Below, piece after piece: positions 1 through 11,660 of a stretch of 64,000 nt of DNA. The stretch spans positions 36,941,001-37,005,000 of the forward strand of contig NC_088931.1 in the NCBI RefSeq assembly GCF_038396675.1, read 5' to 3'. A program made the position numbers and the translations under genes. Within the stretch, counting starts at the first letter, position 1. The number at the start of each line of letters is the position of its first letter. The stretch is from Hydra vulgaris (Eukaryota; Cnidaria; Hydrozoa; Anthoathecata; Hydridae). The notes below the pieces were generated by a model that was given only the letters and a program-made list of their open reading frames with translations, did not search any database and was not told where the DNA came from.

Positions 1-429
1 AACCTAAATTTCTAGCTTATTTATCATAAACTAACTACAACTTGTAAAATCAAACAAATATCTCACTTGTAGTACAATGAAAATGATTACTTGATTTTAA
101 ATCTGATATAAAACTTTATGACACTCACAACTGAAAATGTAACTCACACACATACGTATAGATACAAAAATAAAAAAAAGAATAACATCATAATACTATT
201 ATGATATGGCTCATGTCTTTATCAAAATACAATAATATTACAATTACTATTATTAGTAGTAACTATATATTAAAATTTTACACAATCAAAATTATTAATA
301 GATATTTTATTATAGAATTTATAGAAATGGCGCAGTAATTCATAAGAGTTGAAACTGAAATTACATTGAATTTCAGTTTTAACAGCCAAAAAAGTAAACA
401 AGGATTAAAAACAATTCATAAGATCTGAG
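1..429. other. AT-rich stretch, no gene seen
   Basis: No coding signal, tandem repeat or element end could be recognised. The right part probably includes the 3' tail of the minus-strand LINE fragment that begins at 430. Confidence 0.5.
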
Positions 430-715
430 ATTTGAGGTTTAAATTTAAAGTATTTATAAATGTTGTTTTTAAATCGATTTACGTTTGGAGACTCTATGAT
501 TTCTTGTGTTAGTACATTCCAGTCATTTACAATTCTATTAGTATAAAAATTTTGTCTGATTGTGTTATTGACTCCTTATGCATTTTTAATTTATGACCTC
601 TTGCTTGACAATTAGTATTAAAATATTCAATTCGGTTAAGCAAATTTAGTTCGTCAATTTGTTTTACTAATTTGAACATTTTGATTAATTCACCTTGTTT
701 TATTTTATACTATAA
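430..715 (-). pseudogene. LINE reverse transcriptase C-terminal fragment (CR1-like)
   Basis: Read on the minus strand, the sequence encodes a decayed version of the C-terminal tail seen in CR1-type non-LTR retrotransposons: a G-E-L-I-K-M-F-K motif, then, after a frameshift, N-R-I-V-N-D-W-N-V-L followed by S-P-N-V-N-R-F-K-N. The better preserved copies at 44,920-45,543 and 58,481-60,083 carry the same order (R-G-D-L, then F-T-N-R-I/V, W-N-x-L-P, V-N-x-F-K). At least one frameshift separates the two halves, so it is dead. The upstream RT domain is absent. Confidence 0.7.
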
Positions 716-727
716 GTTTTATTTTAT

Positions 728-905
728 TTTATTCTGATTCACTCCCAACAAGGCTGTAAGCAGCCACTATTATTTTAAGAGTCACTGGAAAAAAATAGAA
801 CTATAGAGCAAGGAAACGGTTTACTTAAAAAATTTAAAGGTTGTATGAGTCAGGAACACAGGAAGATGGGAGAGAGTTACAAAGGGTTGAAGTGCGGGAA
901 AAAAA
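728..905 (-). repeat. 3' tail of a Jockey-like LINE family (copy 1 of 3)
   Basis: This stretch matches 12,935-13,165 (opposite orientation) and 13,290-13,460 (same orientation) at many positions, including the shared core CAACAAGGCTGNAAGCNNCCACTATT. In the 13.3-14.0 kb copy the same core lies at the 3' end of a LINE open frame, so this is interpreted as a solo LINE tail. Confidence 0.65.
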
Positions 906-1030
906 ACGACATATTTGCCTAATTACTAAATACTAGTATGTTTTATTTTAATGCAGTATATCACTGTTGAAAGGAGCTATCATCTCTAGTTCCATCTAAA
1001 ACTAATTAAATTAGTTATTACAATATTATT

Positions 1031-1679
1031 ATTATTGTAGGTATGTGCGAATATCCGGTATTTGCCGTAAAAAAAGTATTTCAAAGACTGTGACCAATTT
1101 TTTTAACTTGGCGAAGACACTATTTACGCCAAACCACATTGTGCCGCTATTTATGAACCAAATTAAATAAAAATTGGTAGTCGTTTAGTAAAATGGTAAG
1201 GCTATATACTCATATATTTTTTTTTTACTCTCATCAATAAAAAAATTCTTTATTTTACAATGTAATTTCTCAGTGTTTTTTAACGAGCAACTGCTCTGTA
1301 AGTTATGGTGGGTCCTTCTTGAAATTAAAGGGTCCTTTAGATAATTTATTTATCTGCTGATGTTCAAAATTTCAAGTAAATCTGTTGTGCGCATATTGTT
1401 TTTAAGAGTCATCAAGCACACCAGGTATTTCGGTGAAATTTAGGATTTCTCGTGTTTTATTATCATAAGTTATGCCGATCGCGGGATAATTTGTCACAGT
1501 TTTCTTAAGTAATTCTTGTACTTAAATTTTGTCACTTAAATGCTTGTAACTTTTTATAGAATCATCCAATTTTAATAAATTTTTCACCGTTGTATTACTA
1601 ATTAAAAGCTCTTTCTAAAGATATATAACACTTTAGTATATAAACATTTTAAAATTCTTACACACATACCTAATTATTG
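1031..1679. mobile_element. TIR element (non-autonomous DNA transposon, hAT-like ends)
   Basis: The left end TAGGTATGTGCG (1038-1049) and the right end CACACATACCTA (1661-1672) form a terminal inverted repeat of about 12 bp with one mismatch. ATTATTG directly flanks both sides (1031-1037 and 1673-1679), consistent with a 7-9 bp target duplication. No coding region is visible in the roughly 635 bp interior. TAGG-type ends and a duplication near 8 bp suggest hAT. The flanks are low-complexity ATT repeats, so a chance match of the duplication is possible. Confidence 0.5.
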
Positions 1680-1697
1680 TAGTAAATATTATTATTA

Positions 1698-1698
<1 letters not shown>

Positions 1699-1743
<45 letters not shown>
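1699..1743. repeat. (AAT)n microsatellite
   Basis: About 15 consecutive AAT/ATA trinucleotides. Confidence 0.9.
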
Positions 1744-1745
<2 letters not shown>

Positions 1746-1962
1746 TAAATTCAGGAACTAATAATAATAGCACTCTTACGAATAAGAACTATGGTGACAG
1801 TATTTCTAAAAGTAACTTTAATTATACAAAATAAAACCTCTTTTCTCTAAAAACTCTCTAAGTTCTTAATTCGTCTTACTTTAAAACGTCCGCAATCTTA
1901 TTTAAGCTATTTTATCTGATGAAATTTCACATTATTCAAAGCGCACAACTTACTCCAATGTA

Positions 1963-2027
1963 GGACAATCAACTCCGGAGTAAAATGTTCTATCGGACAG
2001 TTTACTCCGACGGACAGTTTTCTCCGT
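1963..2027. repeat. Short iterated motif GGACAGTTTACTCCG
   Basis: Three imperfect iterations: GGACAATCAACTCCG, GGACAGTTTACTCCG and GGACAGTTTTCTCCG, separated by about 10-25 bp. The surrounding sequence is GC-richer than its neighbours. Function unknown; it may be the end of an unrecognised element. Confidence 0.5.
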
Positions 2028-2039
2028 GACAGGCCATCG

Positions 2040-3300
2040 AATTCTTTTGCAATAGTAATTTGCGGAACAGTCACTTGGAAAAACACTTAAGAAACGCGTC
2101 ATAATCATGGCGTTAATTTTTGGCCAAAAATCTTTCAGCGCGAATAGTTCGCGTGACTATTAAAACTAAATGTCGTGTAGAATGGAGTATTTTTACGTTT
2201 GGTTCAGTCTACACTAAAATATGCAGTTAAGTAACCAAGGATCATGACTTAATTGGTCAAAAGTTGAATGTTTTAATGTCTTAATATGTTGAAATATGAG
2301 TTAAATTTTTTGTTCATGGAAGAATATATGTATTTTTACACGTTCTTCGTATTATTTTAATCATAATAAATAAGTCTTCAAAAAGATACTCGATAAACCA
2401 CTATGTTACCTCTTCTATACACACAGTTTTATATTTGAAAATGTTACTTGCATTAATATCTTTCTTTTTAGCTAAAGGTTTTGAAAGTAATTAAATGTAT
2501 CTTGAGATATCTTATTTTTTCTGGTAAAAATTGACATTTTTGATTTTCAAAACGTCTTAAAACCTAAAGTAATCAATTAACTTTAAAATCTGTAACTAAA
2601 TATGGGCCTAACACACGAAGGACCATTTGCGGAATTTTTTTATAAACAAAGTAAAAGATAGATATGAGTTTATCTTTGATGTTTCTATGTGACTTTTTGA
2701 CTTATTTTCAGAAAATTGGCAGCCATTTTAAAAAAATATTTTTTTAGTATTTGAATAAAAAACAAACAAACTATATTTTAACTTTATCTTGAATGTTAAA
2801 ATGTGAATGTTATACAATTTTTTATTCATTTGTCACTTAAAATTTATATAATTTTCTTAAAAATTTTATAGTTGATAAAATATGTTTCGAAAAAAAATAT
2901 TTATTAGTAGGTATAAATAGTATATATATATAAAACAGTATGAAAAAATGTTTACAAACATCTTAACTTGCAGCGTGTGACTACACATCAGTGTTGTTCA
3001 TGTTTAACCGAGAAATGGATTCAGATCCTTTTATGAAATAAGTTTATGTTTATTCTACATTATTGTGTTATTAGAATATTTAAACACACTAATTATTACT
3101 TTTTATTTTATTTGGTTGAGGTAAGCAGGCTTTGTGTGAAAAAAAAATGCTTGAAAGTTTTTATCTTTTTATTATTAGATCTTCATAATTGTTTATATTA
3201 ATTATTATTTTTACTTTTATAGTTTTGTTTTGTTTTCTGTTTTATTTCGTATTCGTGAATTTCAAAGTCACGTTCATTCAAATTTTGAAATTGTCTGGAT
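2040..3300. other. AT-rich stretch, no gene seen
   Basis: No open frame with recognisable protein similarity on either strand and no clear repeat apart from low-complexity AT. Confidence 0.5.
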
Positions 3301-3310
3301 TTTATTCTGC

Positions 3311-3571
3311 ATTTATTTTGTATACTTGTATTGTAACTTATTTATTTTGTATACTTGTATTGTAACTTATTTGTTTTGTATACTTGTATTGTAACTTATT
3401 TATTTTGTATACTTGTATTGTAACTTATTTATTTTGTATACATGTATTGTAACTTATTTATTTTGTATACTTGTATTGTAACTTATTTATTTTGTATACT
3501 TGTATTGTAACTTATTTATTTTGTATACTTGTATTGTAACTTATTTATTTTGTATACTTGTATTGTAACTT
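3311..3571. repeat. 29-bp minisatellite, 9 copies
   Basis: Nine head-to-tail units with an exact 29-bp period. The conserved part of the unit is TTTTGTATACTTGTATTGT, followed by AACTTATTTA. Marker GTATAC positions fall at 3320, 3349, 3378, 3407, 3436, 3465, 3494, 3523 and 3552. Only scattered single-base changes occur (a G in copy 3, CATG in copy 5), so the array is young. Confidence 0.95.
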
Positions 3572-3814
3572 CATTAAATATTTTAATGAAAAATAAATTT
3601 TTTACTTGGTTACATATTATTAACTTATTATTAAGTTATTATTAAATCAATAAACATTTTTATTATTGACGTTTATTATTGATTTCAATAGTTTTATTAT
3701 TGAAAGACCTCCAGAAATGTAAAGACTGGTACTACTGTGAATAAAATATTTAAACAGCTTCAAAAAAGTATTTTAGGAATTAAAATTATACAATAAAAAT
3801 TTTAGGAATTAAAA

Positions 3815-3864
3815 TATATAATGTAACATATTCAAACGACTCTTTGAATATGTTACATTATATA
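3815..3864. repeat. Perfect hairpin, 22-bp stem, 6-nt loop
   Basis: The left arm 3815-3836 (core AATGTAACATATTCAAA) is perfectly complementary to 3843-3864, with loop CGACTC. Could be a fold-back element core; no gene is adjacent. Confidence 0.9.
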
Positions 3865-4039
3865 AGTAATAAACTGAAGTGTTCACAAATTTTCTATTTT
3901 TAAAGATTTAAATGTTTTATATTAATAATTTTTCATACAAATGTTGATATATATCTTTAAAAACTGTGTTTCTCTTATTTATATTCATTAATATCCATTT
4001 ATATGTTGCATGTTCAAAAACAAAAACAATTTGTAGTTT

Positions 4040-4190
4040 GTTTTTCAAAGTTGATAAACATCTGATACATGGTATCAGATATACTTTGTAGGAAGTTACA
4101 GGGGCGTGCTGGCTCAAAAAAGCCTATGCGGGATTTTTCGAAAAAGGCCCATTTACGCGGGATTTTACCACATGCTTGATTTAAAGCCCC
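4040..4190. repeat. Interspersed repeat 'A', copy 1
   Basis: Contains a short palindrome TCTGATACATGGTATCAGAT, then GGAAGTTACAGGGGCGTGCTGGC and AGCCTATGCGGGA. The same three blocks occur in inverse order and orientation at 27,540-27,720. The right side runs into a (TA)n array. Confidence 0.65.
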
Positions 4191-4202
4191 CTATAGATAT
4201 GC

Positions 4203-5246
<1,044 letters not shown>

Positions 5247-6271
5247 TTGAAAATCGTAAGATTTATAAATTTAAAATGTATACACTTCAACAAGTTATTT
5301 GTTGATTGTGGGTGGCAATTTTATTATTACATTATTATATACTTTAATGTATATCGTGAATATGATATAATAAACATGCTAACTATTATGTTTATAGTTA
5401 CTTCAAAGAAATATATACAGAATCATGAAGTTAGTCATAATTCAGAGATGCAAAATAGTTTAAAACGTTTGATGGTAGCCTACAGGAATGGTGGTGGAAG
5501 TGTCCGTATGAAACAGCTATATGCATTCTCGAGATCAACATTTTAAGAAATACGTTCTGTAATATACAGTAATATTGTGACAGAGATGCGTGACAGATTT
5601 AGTAATAAAGGATGTGAAGATTTAAATATATCGTGTTCAATAGTATGTCCAAACATGCTACTAAATAAAACTGACCAAGAAATTAATGCACACAATTTCA
5701 ACACATATATTTCAAAATTCCCTTCGTTGAACAGGATTGATTGTGTCACTCTTGCCCAAGAACTAAAAATACTTCGATTATATTTGAAAGATCTTGGCTT
5801 ACGTCGAATTGCTTCTATGAATGACGACAATGAAAATGAATATAGCGAAACTGAAGCCTCAGATAGTGAATATGATGGAGTAACAGAGAATGACTATTAC
5901 CAAACAGGAGCTCATAGAGAAAAAAGTGACCTTGTACACAGATGCCTTATATGCACGTATAGGTAAGTTGTTTCATTTTTATGATGTGCTTAATTGTTTA
6001 TTTAATGATTGTTATTTTTGCACTCTTCAGGTATATTCTATTACGGAGGGCGTTAGGTGGATCTTTAGCAATGAAGAAAATATTTCTTATATACCACCAC
6101 ATTTTAACTCTTAGTGTTGATATTAATGAGTGTGAGAGAGTGTTTTCCGGGCAAAAACATGTAAAACTATTTTTCTGCAATGCTGACATACTAGAGGAAA
6201 TCCCGCTAGATGAGATTATAAATACATTTGCTGCAGGAAGTCGTGAACGATCGCGCCTTCTACTTGGATAG
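5247..6271 (+). pseudogene. hAT transposase gene remnant (dimerisation domain), one intron, one stop
   Basis: A single frame runs from 5247 to 5962, interrupted only by a TAA at 5544-5546. At 5963 a good donor (GTAAGT) and at 6029-6030 an acceptor (CACTCTTCAG) delimit a 68-bp intron. Splicing completes an AGG codon and joins the frame exactly to 6031-6271, which ends at TAG. The second exon encodes C-E-R-V-F-S-G-x-K-x-V-K, then I-P-L-D-E-I-I-N-T-F-A and a basic R-E-R-S-R-L-L. This order resembles the C-terminal hAT dimerisation region of ZMYM1-type transposases. The first exon (M-R-D-R-F around residue 110 and an acidic stretch before the intron) fits the preceding region more loosely. No BED finger or DDE region was found. 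The single stop makes it a pseudogene unless read through or edited. Function beyond hAT ancestry is unknown. Confidence 0.55.
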
Positions 6272-6528
6272 TTTTTATATTTTCATGTGTATTGCAGCAT
6301 ATGTAAATATCAATATAACTTTTATAATAAAATATTTCTTCATTCTTTTTCAAGTTGCTTAGGGCGCAATGTTGAGTTATTGTTTTACTCACTTCACTTT
6401 TATTTACTGGAGAGAACTCAATTGAGCATCGTGGTGAACGGACGCGTTTTTCTTTGAAGCGATTTAAAATTAAAAAAAAGTTTCGTGGATATTATTTTTA
6501 CGAAATATTATTTATCTATTGGCTAAAT

Positions 6529-7152
6529 CGGATGAGTTTGTTTTCATTGTTATGATGAGGGAAATGATGAATCTACAAGAAGAAACGATTTTTTTTTTTT
6601 TCGTGAAGCTATTTCAAGCCTGAATCAAAAGTTTGATAATTTTCAAACAAGTTTTCAAGATGCTCGTCGCGAACTAGACGATATAAAATCAGGATTGGAT
6701 TTTGTTGGTGGCGTATGCGAAGACAAAGTTAAAGCAGTAGGAGAAAAAATAAATAAGATTTGTGAAGATTTAACGAAGAAAAAGATTGGGATATAACAAA
6801 AGAAATAAGAAAGAAACTTTTTAACGTACAACTTGGAATAGAGAAAGATATTAAGATTGAACGAGCCCATCGAGTGGGACTTGCTAAAGTAGAACGAGCT
6901 CAAACAATTGTTTTAAAGCTTCGTGATTATGAAGATAAAAAGGTAATTTTAGAAAAAGCAATGAAATTAAAAGGGAGCAATATCTTTATAAATAAAGATT
7001 ATAGTTTTACGACTCGAAAAATACGAAAATAACTTTTTGAGCAGGCCAAGCTTCATCGACAAAACGGTCATTACGCTAAAGTCGTGTACAATAAACTTAT
7101 TGTTCATAAATTTAAAGAAAACATCCACAAAGTAATTGTTAATTCGAAATGA
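6529..7152 (+). pseudogene. LINE ORF1-like protein (coiled coil plus nucleic-acid binding)
   Basis: The first part (to about 6796) encodes a helical, charged stretch with S-L-N-Q-K-F-D-N-F-Q and L-D-D-I-K, typical of a coiled coil. After a frameshift, the second part encodes I-E-R-A-H-R-V-G, I-V-L-K-L-R-D-Y-E-D-K, L-K-G-S-N-I-F-I-N-K-D-Y-S and a C-terminal K-V-V-Y-N-K-L-I-V-H. This matches the ERAHR...FxNYKDK...LKG..IFIN.D order found in L1-type ORF1 proteins of many invertebrate LINEs. A frameshift near 6790 and a stop at 7030 disable it. It would bind the element RNA in the retrotransposition particle. Confidence 0.7.
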
Positions 7153-7320
7153 AGAAATTGACCACAGCGCAGCTGATTGTTCGACGCACAGAAACGAGTA
7201 AGATTTTTTTTTGAAGTTTTGATTTAATTCATTGTTTTTATCTATGGATATTTTATTTGATCCTTTTAATTATTAGTTTAAATTGGCTAAGCGTTTTAAA
7301 AATTTAAAATCTTTAGAGGG

Positions 7321-8573
7321 AAAATTCTCTTGAATTAAGGTCTACTTTTAATTTGCCATCTTATAAACTTATTAGTCAAACAAGAGGAGGTGGAAAAAAA
7401 GGTGGAGGGTTAGGGCTTTATGTCTCAAAAAAGCATGATTTTAAAGTAAAAAACATACTATGCTTCTCAAACGATAATTATGAAAGCCTTTTCATTGAAA
7501 TTATAAATAAAAAAATTCAAAGTATTTTAATTGGATGCGTTTATCGTCCACCAAGTGGTAAAATCAAATCATTTCAAACTTTTATCAAAAATACAATTGA
7601 AAAAATAAATAAAGAAAATAAAACTTTATACGTTATTGGAGACAAGAATCTTGATGCTTTAACTTATATAATGTCTCCGAAAATAAAATTATTTTTTGAT
7701 ATGCTTCTTAAATTTAATGTCTTGTCAGCAATTAATAAGCCAACACGAGTGTCAAAAAGCTCGGCAACGGCAATAGACAATATTTTAATTAATAATTACC
7801 TGGAAATGGAATTAGAAACCGGGATTTTTATAACTGATATTAGCGATCACTTTCCAATATTTATTAAAGTAAGAAATTTAAAAGCCATGTCTGATTGTGA
7901 ACCAAAAGTTATAAATTTGAAAAAACGCAATCTCAAAACAAGCAATACTAACGAGTTATCAATTAGACTAAGACAAGAAACGTGGTCCAACGTGTACAGA
8001 TGTCATGACACTAACGAAGCTTTTGATAATTTTTTAGATATATACCTAGATTGCTTTAATGAAACCTGTCCTCAAGAGAACAAACAAATTAAGACAAAAG
8101 CAGTTGCCAATCCGTGGATCGATAAATCACTGATAAAATGCTCAAAAAAGAAGCAAAAACTATATAATAAATTAAAAAAAAATAAAAACACTGAAAATGA
8201 GATAAATTACAAAAATTATAAATATTTTGACCAAAATCTTATTAAAAAGGCTAAAAATAAATACTACAGTAATCAAATCATTAAACGCAAATTCGATAAT
8301 AAGAAAACGTGGTCCATCATTAATGAGATAATGGGAAGGAAAAAAATAAATTCAACTTCTTTACCAAAAAGAATTAATATTAACAACACTGACATATTCT
8401 GTAAAAAACAAATCTCGAAAGAATTTAACAAATATTTTATAAATATTGGTCCTAATCTCGCCAATAAAATAAGTCCAACATCTGATTCTTTTAAAAACTA
8501 CCTAAAACCCGCAAATAACGTTATCATGTATGATAATGAATTTAACTATAAAGAATTCGAAGAAGCCTTTTAA
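7321..8573 (+). pseudogene. LINE ORF2, endonuclease domain (APE-type)
   Basis: The open frame 7353-8573 encodes the second half of an apurinic-type endonuclease: G-G-G-L-G-L-Y-V, then I-G-C-V-Y-R-P-P-S, Y-V-I-G-D-K-N-L-D, F-D-M-L-L-K-F-N-V, P-T-R-V-S-K-S-S-A-T-A-I-D-N-I, and T-D-I-S-D-H-F-P-I-F. The catalytic D-x-N (GDKNLD) and the SDH motif are present, though the usual F of G-D-F-N is replaced by K. The N-terminal endonuclease residues lie upstream of 7353 in broken sequence. The following lysine-rich linker (K-x-T-W-S-I-I-N-E-I-M-G) is the usual region between endonuclease and RT. The frame ends just before the RT domain. Confidence 0.8.
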
Positions 8574-9877
8574 AAAAAAAGAAAGCACCAGGGTTTGATG
8601 AAATAACTAGCGATTTAGCTATCTTCAATAAAATCAGTCTAAGCAGACCTCTGATCCATATACTTAAGCTCTCAATAACATCGGGGATTCTCCCTGATGC
8701 ACTTAAATTAGCAAAAGTAATTCTTATTTTTTAATGCAATGAACATTCGGACATAACCAATTATAGACCTAGATCAATACTTTCTGTATTTTTAAAAATT
8801 TTTGAACGTGTAATTTATAATTGAATCTATAATCACGTCACTAAAAACAAATTATTTTACCTAAACCAGTTTGGATTTCAAAAAAACCTCTCAACAGAGC
8901 ATGCAATCATTGAATTAGTTAATTAAATAACTGATGGTTTTAAACAAAACAAATTTACTCTAATAGTATTTATTGACTTCCTATTAGTATAATTAATAAA
9001 ACTTACAATTGGATTCAAAGTTATCTTACCAATAGAAAACAATACGTGTGTAATATACAATCTGGAGTTTTAAATGTTTTATGTGAGTCCCCCAAGGATC
9101 TATCCTTGGTCCACTCCTATTTTTAATTTATATAAATGATTTTTGCAATGCATCTTTAAAACTTAATTCAGTCATGTTTGCTGATGATACAAATATATTT
9201 CTTACTAACAATGATATCAAAAAATTATACTTAGATATGAATATTGAACTAAATAAAGTAAATAAATGGTTTAGGGCTAACAAACTCTCACTTAACTCAG
9301 AAAAAACAAACTATATACTATTCCATAAAAAAACACAAGAAGAAAACCTTCCTCTAAAGTTCCCTGACCTTATCTTAAATGATAACTTAATTAAAAAACA
9401 AGCCAATATTAGATTCTTAGGAGTTTTGTTGATGATAATTTATCCTGGCTTCCTCAAATAAGGTATATTCAATCTAAAATCACTAATATAATTGGTATGA
9501 TGTATTGAGTTCGCTCATATATCAATAAACAAAGTCTCAAACTAATATATTTTGGACTAATTCATTGCTTCATCAGCTATGCAAACATAACATGGGCGAG
9601 TATGCAACCATCAAAACTTAAAAAAATTTATAGTCTACAAAAACATGCTAGCAGAATCATTTACTCTAAAAATAAGCGTGAACACGCCAAACCTATAATG
9701 AAAGATATGAAAATGATGGATGTTTATGAAATAAATATCTATCAGCATTTAATTTTTATGTATCGATTCAATAATAATTTCTCTCTTGAAAACTTTAATA
9801 ACAAGTTCGATATAAACATAAATGAAAACTATTATCTAAGAGCAAATATTAGTAATTTGAGAATCATTTGTGCTTAA
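8574..9877 (+). pseudogene. LINE ORF2, reverse transcriptase domain with internal deletion
   Basis: Fragments in two or more frames give the RT blocks in order: K-A-P-G-F-D-E-I-T (about 8585), D-I-T-N-Y-R-P-R-S-I-L-S-V-F (8750), N-Q-F-G-F-Q-K-N-L-S-T-E-H-A-I (8865), V-F-I-D-F (8970), then directly N-W-I-Q-S-Y (9005), Q-G-S-I-L-G-P-L-L-F (9100), M-F-A-D-D-T (9174) and W-F-R-A-N-K-L-S-L-N-S-E-K-T (9270). The S-K-A-F-D-T-V segment that should follow F-I-D-F is missing, so roughly 40 codons are deleted near 8980. The C-terminal region (9602-9877) carries L-Q-K-H-A-S-R-I-I. Several frameshifts and stops; not functional. Confidence 0.8.
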
Positions 9878-10273
9878 AGGGATCACCAAGTAATTTTAAT
9901 TATTTTAGTATTTATTTTATTTGATCTTTTTTTGATTTACTGATTAGCGCAGCAGTTTTATGCCCATTAGGGTTTTTTAATATCTATATTCTATTGAAAA
10001 TGTATAAAGGGGCTCTATGAAATGATTGCGATGACGTATTGTCATTTTCATCTTCTTTGAGCCCCTGTCTGTTTAACTCTTTATTTTATAAAGATCATTG
10101 TAAAAAAGGAAAGTTTTTATTTTTTATTGTATATACAAAAACGGTGCTTGTTGACAAGATTTTACTGTCTTCTTTGTTTCTACGGACATTTTTTTTTTCT
10201 TTCTTGTATATATATGTTGATTATTTATTGTTAAACAGCAAAATAAATAGACAAAAAAAAAAAAAAAAAAAAA
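9878..10273 (+). other. LINE 3' UTR with conserved hairpin and poly(A) tail
   Basis: GGGGCTC (10,009-10,015) pairs with GAGCCCC (10,059-10,065). Inside it ATGAAATGA pairs imperfectly with TCATTTTCAT. The element ends in an A-run at about 10,253-10,273. 3' hairpins of this kind serve as the RT recognition site in several LINE clades; that role here is inferred. Confidence 0.65.
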
Positions 10274-10279
10274 CTTCGC

Positions 10280-10744
10280 TGTTCTTAAAGAATTCCTGAA
10301 ATAAACGAATGAATCCGGAATACTTTCAAATAGAAATAAAATGTAGCGTTAAATTATTCTTAAATATAGAAATTTGTTAAACTACCTTTAAAATAGGAAT
10401 AGAACATACAATAAGTGCAACTGTATTTAAAAACACACAAGTTATTTATATTTCAAAACGTTACAAAAATACAAAACATAACTTCGCTTTTAATTTTTGT
10501 TTATGAAAAAACAATTGATCATACTGATTTAATTAAAATTTTATCAATATAACTACTTTTCCTAAATGATTTAAAATTGAATACAACTATTTCTCATTAT
10601 AATTATTGGTTAACTCAAAGCATTTTATCAATATTACGACTGGTATATTAGGCCCTTTAAGTGACGTAACAAACTGCTACTTTTATCAATATCGACTTTG
10701 TTTTAAGGCAAAAGTTACAAATTGTAGCATTTTAGTATGGAAAA
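10280..10744. other. No gene recognised
   Basis: AT-rich sequence between the LINE tail and repeat B. No open frame with recognisable content. Confidence 0.5.
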
Positions 10745-10749
10745 TACTA

Positions 10750-10830
10750 TACTAGCGCTTGGGTTCGCAGACGTTAACTTAACTCCAAAGTAGATCGATG
10801 TTTTCGCTAACCGTATTTTTTTATTTTGCC
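10750..10830 (+). repeat. Interspersed repeat 'B', copy 1
   Basis: The core GCAGACGTTAAC(T/A)TAACTCC followed by AAAGTAGATCGATGTTTTCG matches the minus strand of 27,365-27,425 with few changes. Both copies begin near a GCGCT. Probably the terminal part of a transposon family. Confidence 0.65.
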
Positions 10831-10913
10831 GCATTGACAAGTTTTTATTATATTTTGGTGTTTTAATAAGTAAAACAAAGGTGGCATGACTCATACTGTT
10901 CGCGTTTATGACA

Positions 10914-10917
<4 letters not shown>

Positions 10918-10984
<67 letters not shown>
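10918..10984. repeat. (TA)n microsatellite
   Basis: About 33 AT repeats followed by a short TATG-rich stretch. Confidence 0.95.
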
Positions 10985-10988
<4 letters not shown>

Positions 10989-11029
10989 TATGTATGTATA
11001 TATTTATCTTTTTTTTTTTTTTGAGTAAT

Positions 11030-11660
11030 GTTAAATGTTTGGAGTAGCTTTTTTTTTAATTTTTCTGAGTCCAGATGAACAAATCCACAAACTGTTTCAT
11101 GGTATAGTTTTAAAGCACACAGTAACGATAACTTCTGCCCTGCTCTATTATTTTGGCTATGAAAATAACTAGCTTGTCTAGTGTTATGTTGATGTAACTC
11201 ATAATCTTTTAAATAGAACTGCTTAAAAATATTTTAAGTTGATGTAACATTGTGAATTAAACATAGTGATTTAAAAATTAGTTAATTATTTTTACTGATC
11301 CAACCAAGCAACTTTAACATTTCTGTTTTGTGAGTTGACCAGTCAGATTTTAATATGATTCGCATTGCTTTGTTTTGTAGTTTTTCTAAGGTGTTTAAGT
11401 TATTGTTTATATGAAGAAAAATAGAAGCACAGTATTCATGTAGGGGGCAATTTTAGTTAGAAAGATTATCTTTTTAGCCCATTGAGTTAAATATTTGCTT
11501 ATTCTACCGAGATGTCCAGTTTTCCTTGCAACTTTATTGGAGATATGTTTTATATGTTTAGTAAAGTTAGGTTGGTAATCAATAATAATCCCTAAATATT
11601 TCTTGCAATCACCAAATTCAATGACTACATAATCCAATATCACTTTAATCACTTTTTTCT
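11030..11660 (-). pseudogene. LINE RT C-terminal fragment
   Basis: The minus-strand frame 11,407-11,652 encodes K-Y-L-G-I-I-I-D-Y-Q-P-N-F-T-K-H-I-K-H-I-S-N-K-V, the 'FLGV-D...W..HI' block after the RT palm. It continues downstream with L-E-K-L-Q-N-K-A-M-R-I-I-L-K and then H-N-T-R-Q-A-S-Y-F at about 11,180. This order is typical of LINE C-termini with an HNTR motif. Frameshifts separate the pieces and the RT palm is missing. Confidence 0.7.

Larger units (their letters stand above)
6529..10273 (+). mobile_element. Non-LTR retrotransposon (LINE), internally deleted, with 3' hairpin and poly(A)
   Basis: In order on the plus strand: a decayed ORF1 (6529-7152), an endonuclease plus partial RT ORF2 (7321-9877), a 3' UTR with a GGGGCTC/GAGCCCC hairpin, and an A-run at about 10,253-10,273. 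The 5' boundary is not defined and no target duplication was found. All parts are in one orientation and in canonical order, so this is one insertion that later decayed. Confidence 0.8.

Noticed and set aside
3311-3571. CRISPR-like array
   Set aside because: Units are contiguous 29-bp repeats without unique spacers; the genome is eukaryotic.
5543-5830. Minus-strand 95-codon frame
   Set aside because: Antisense shadow of the hAT gene at 5247-6271.
10039-10299. 86-codon hydrophobic frame
   Set aside because: Lies in the LINE 3' UTR and reads through the hairpin and poly(A) tail; composition reflects T-rich DNA.
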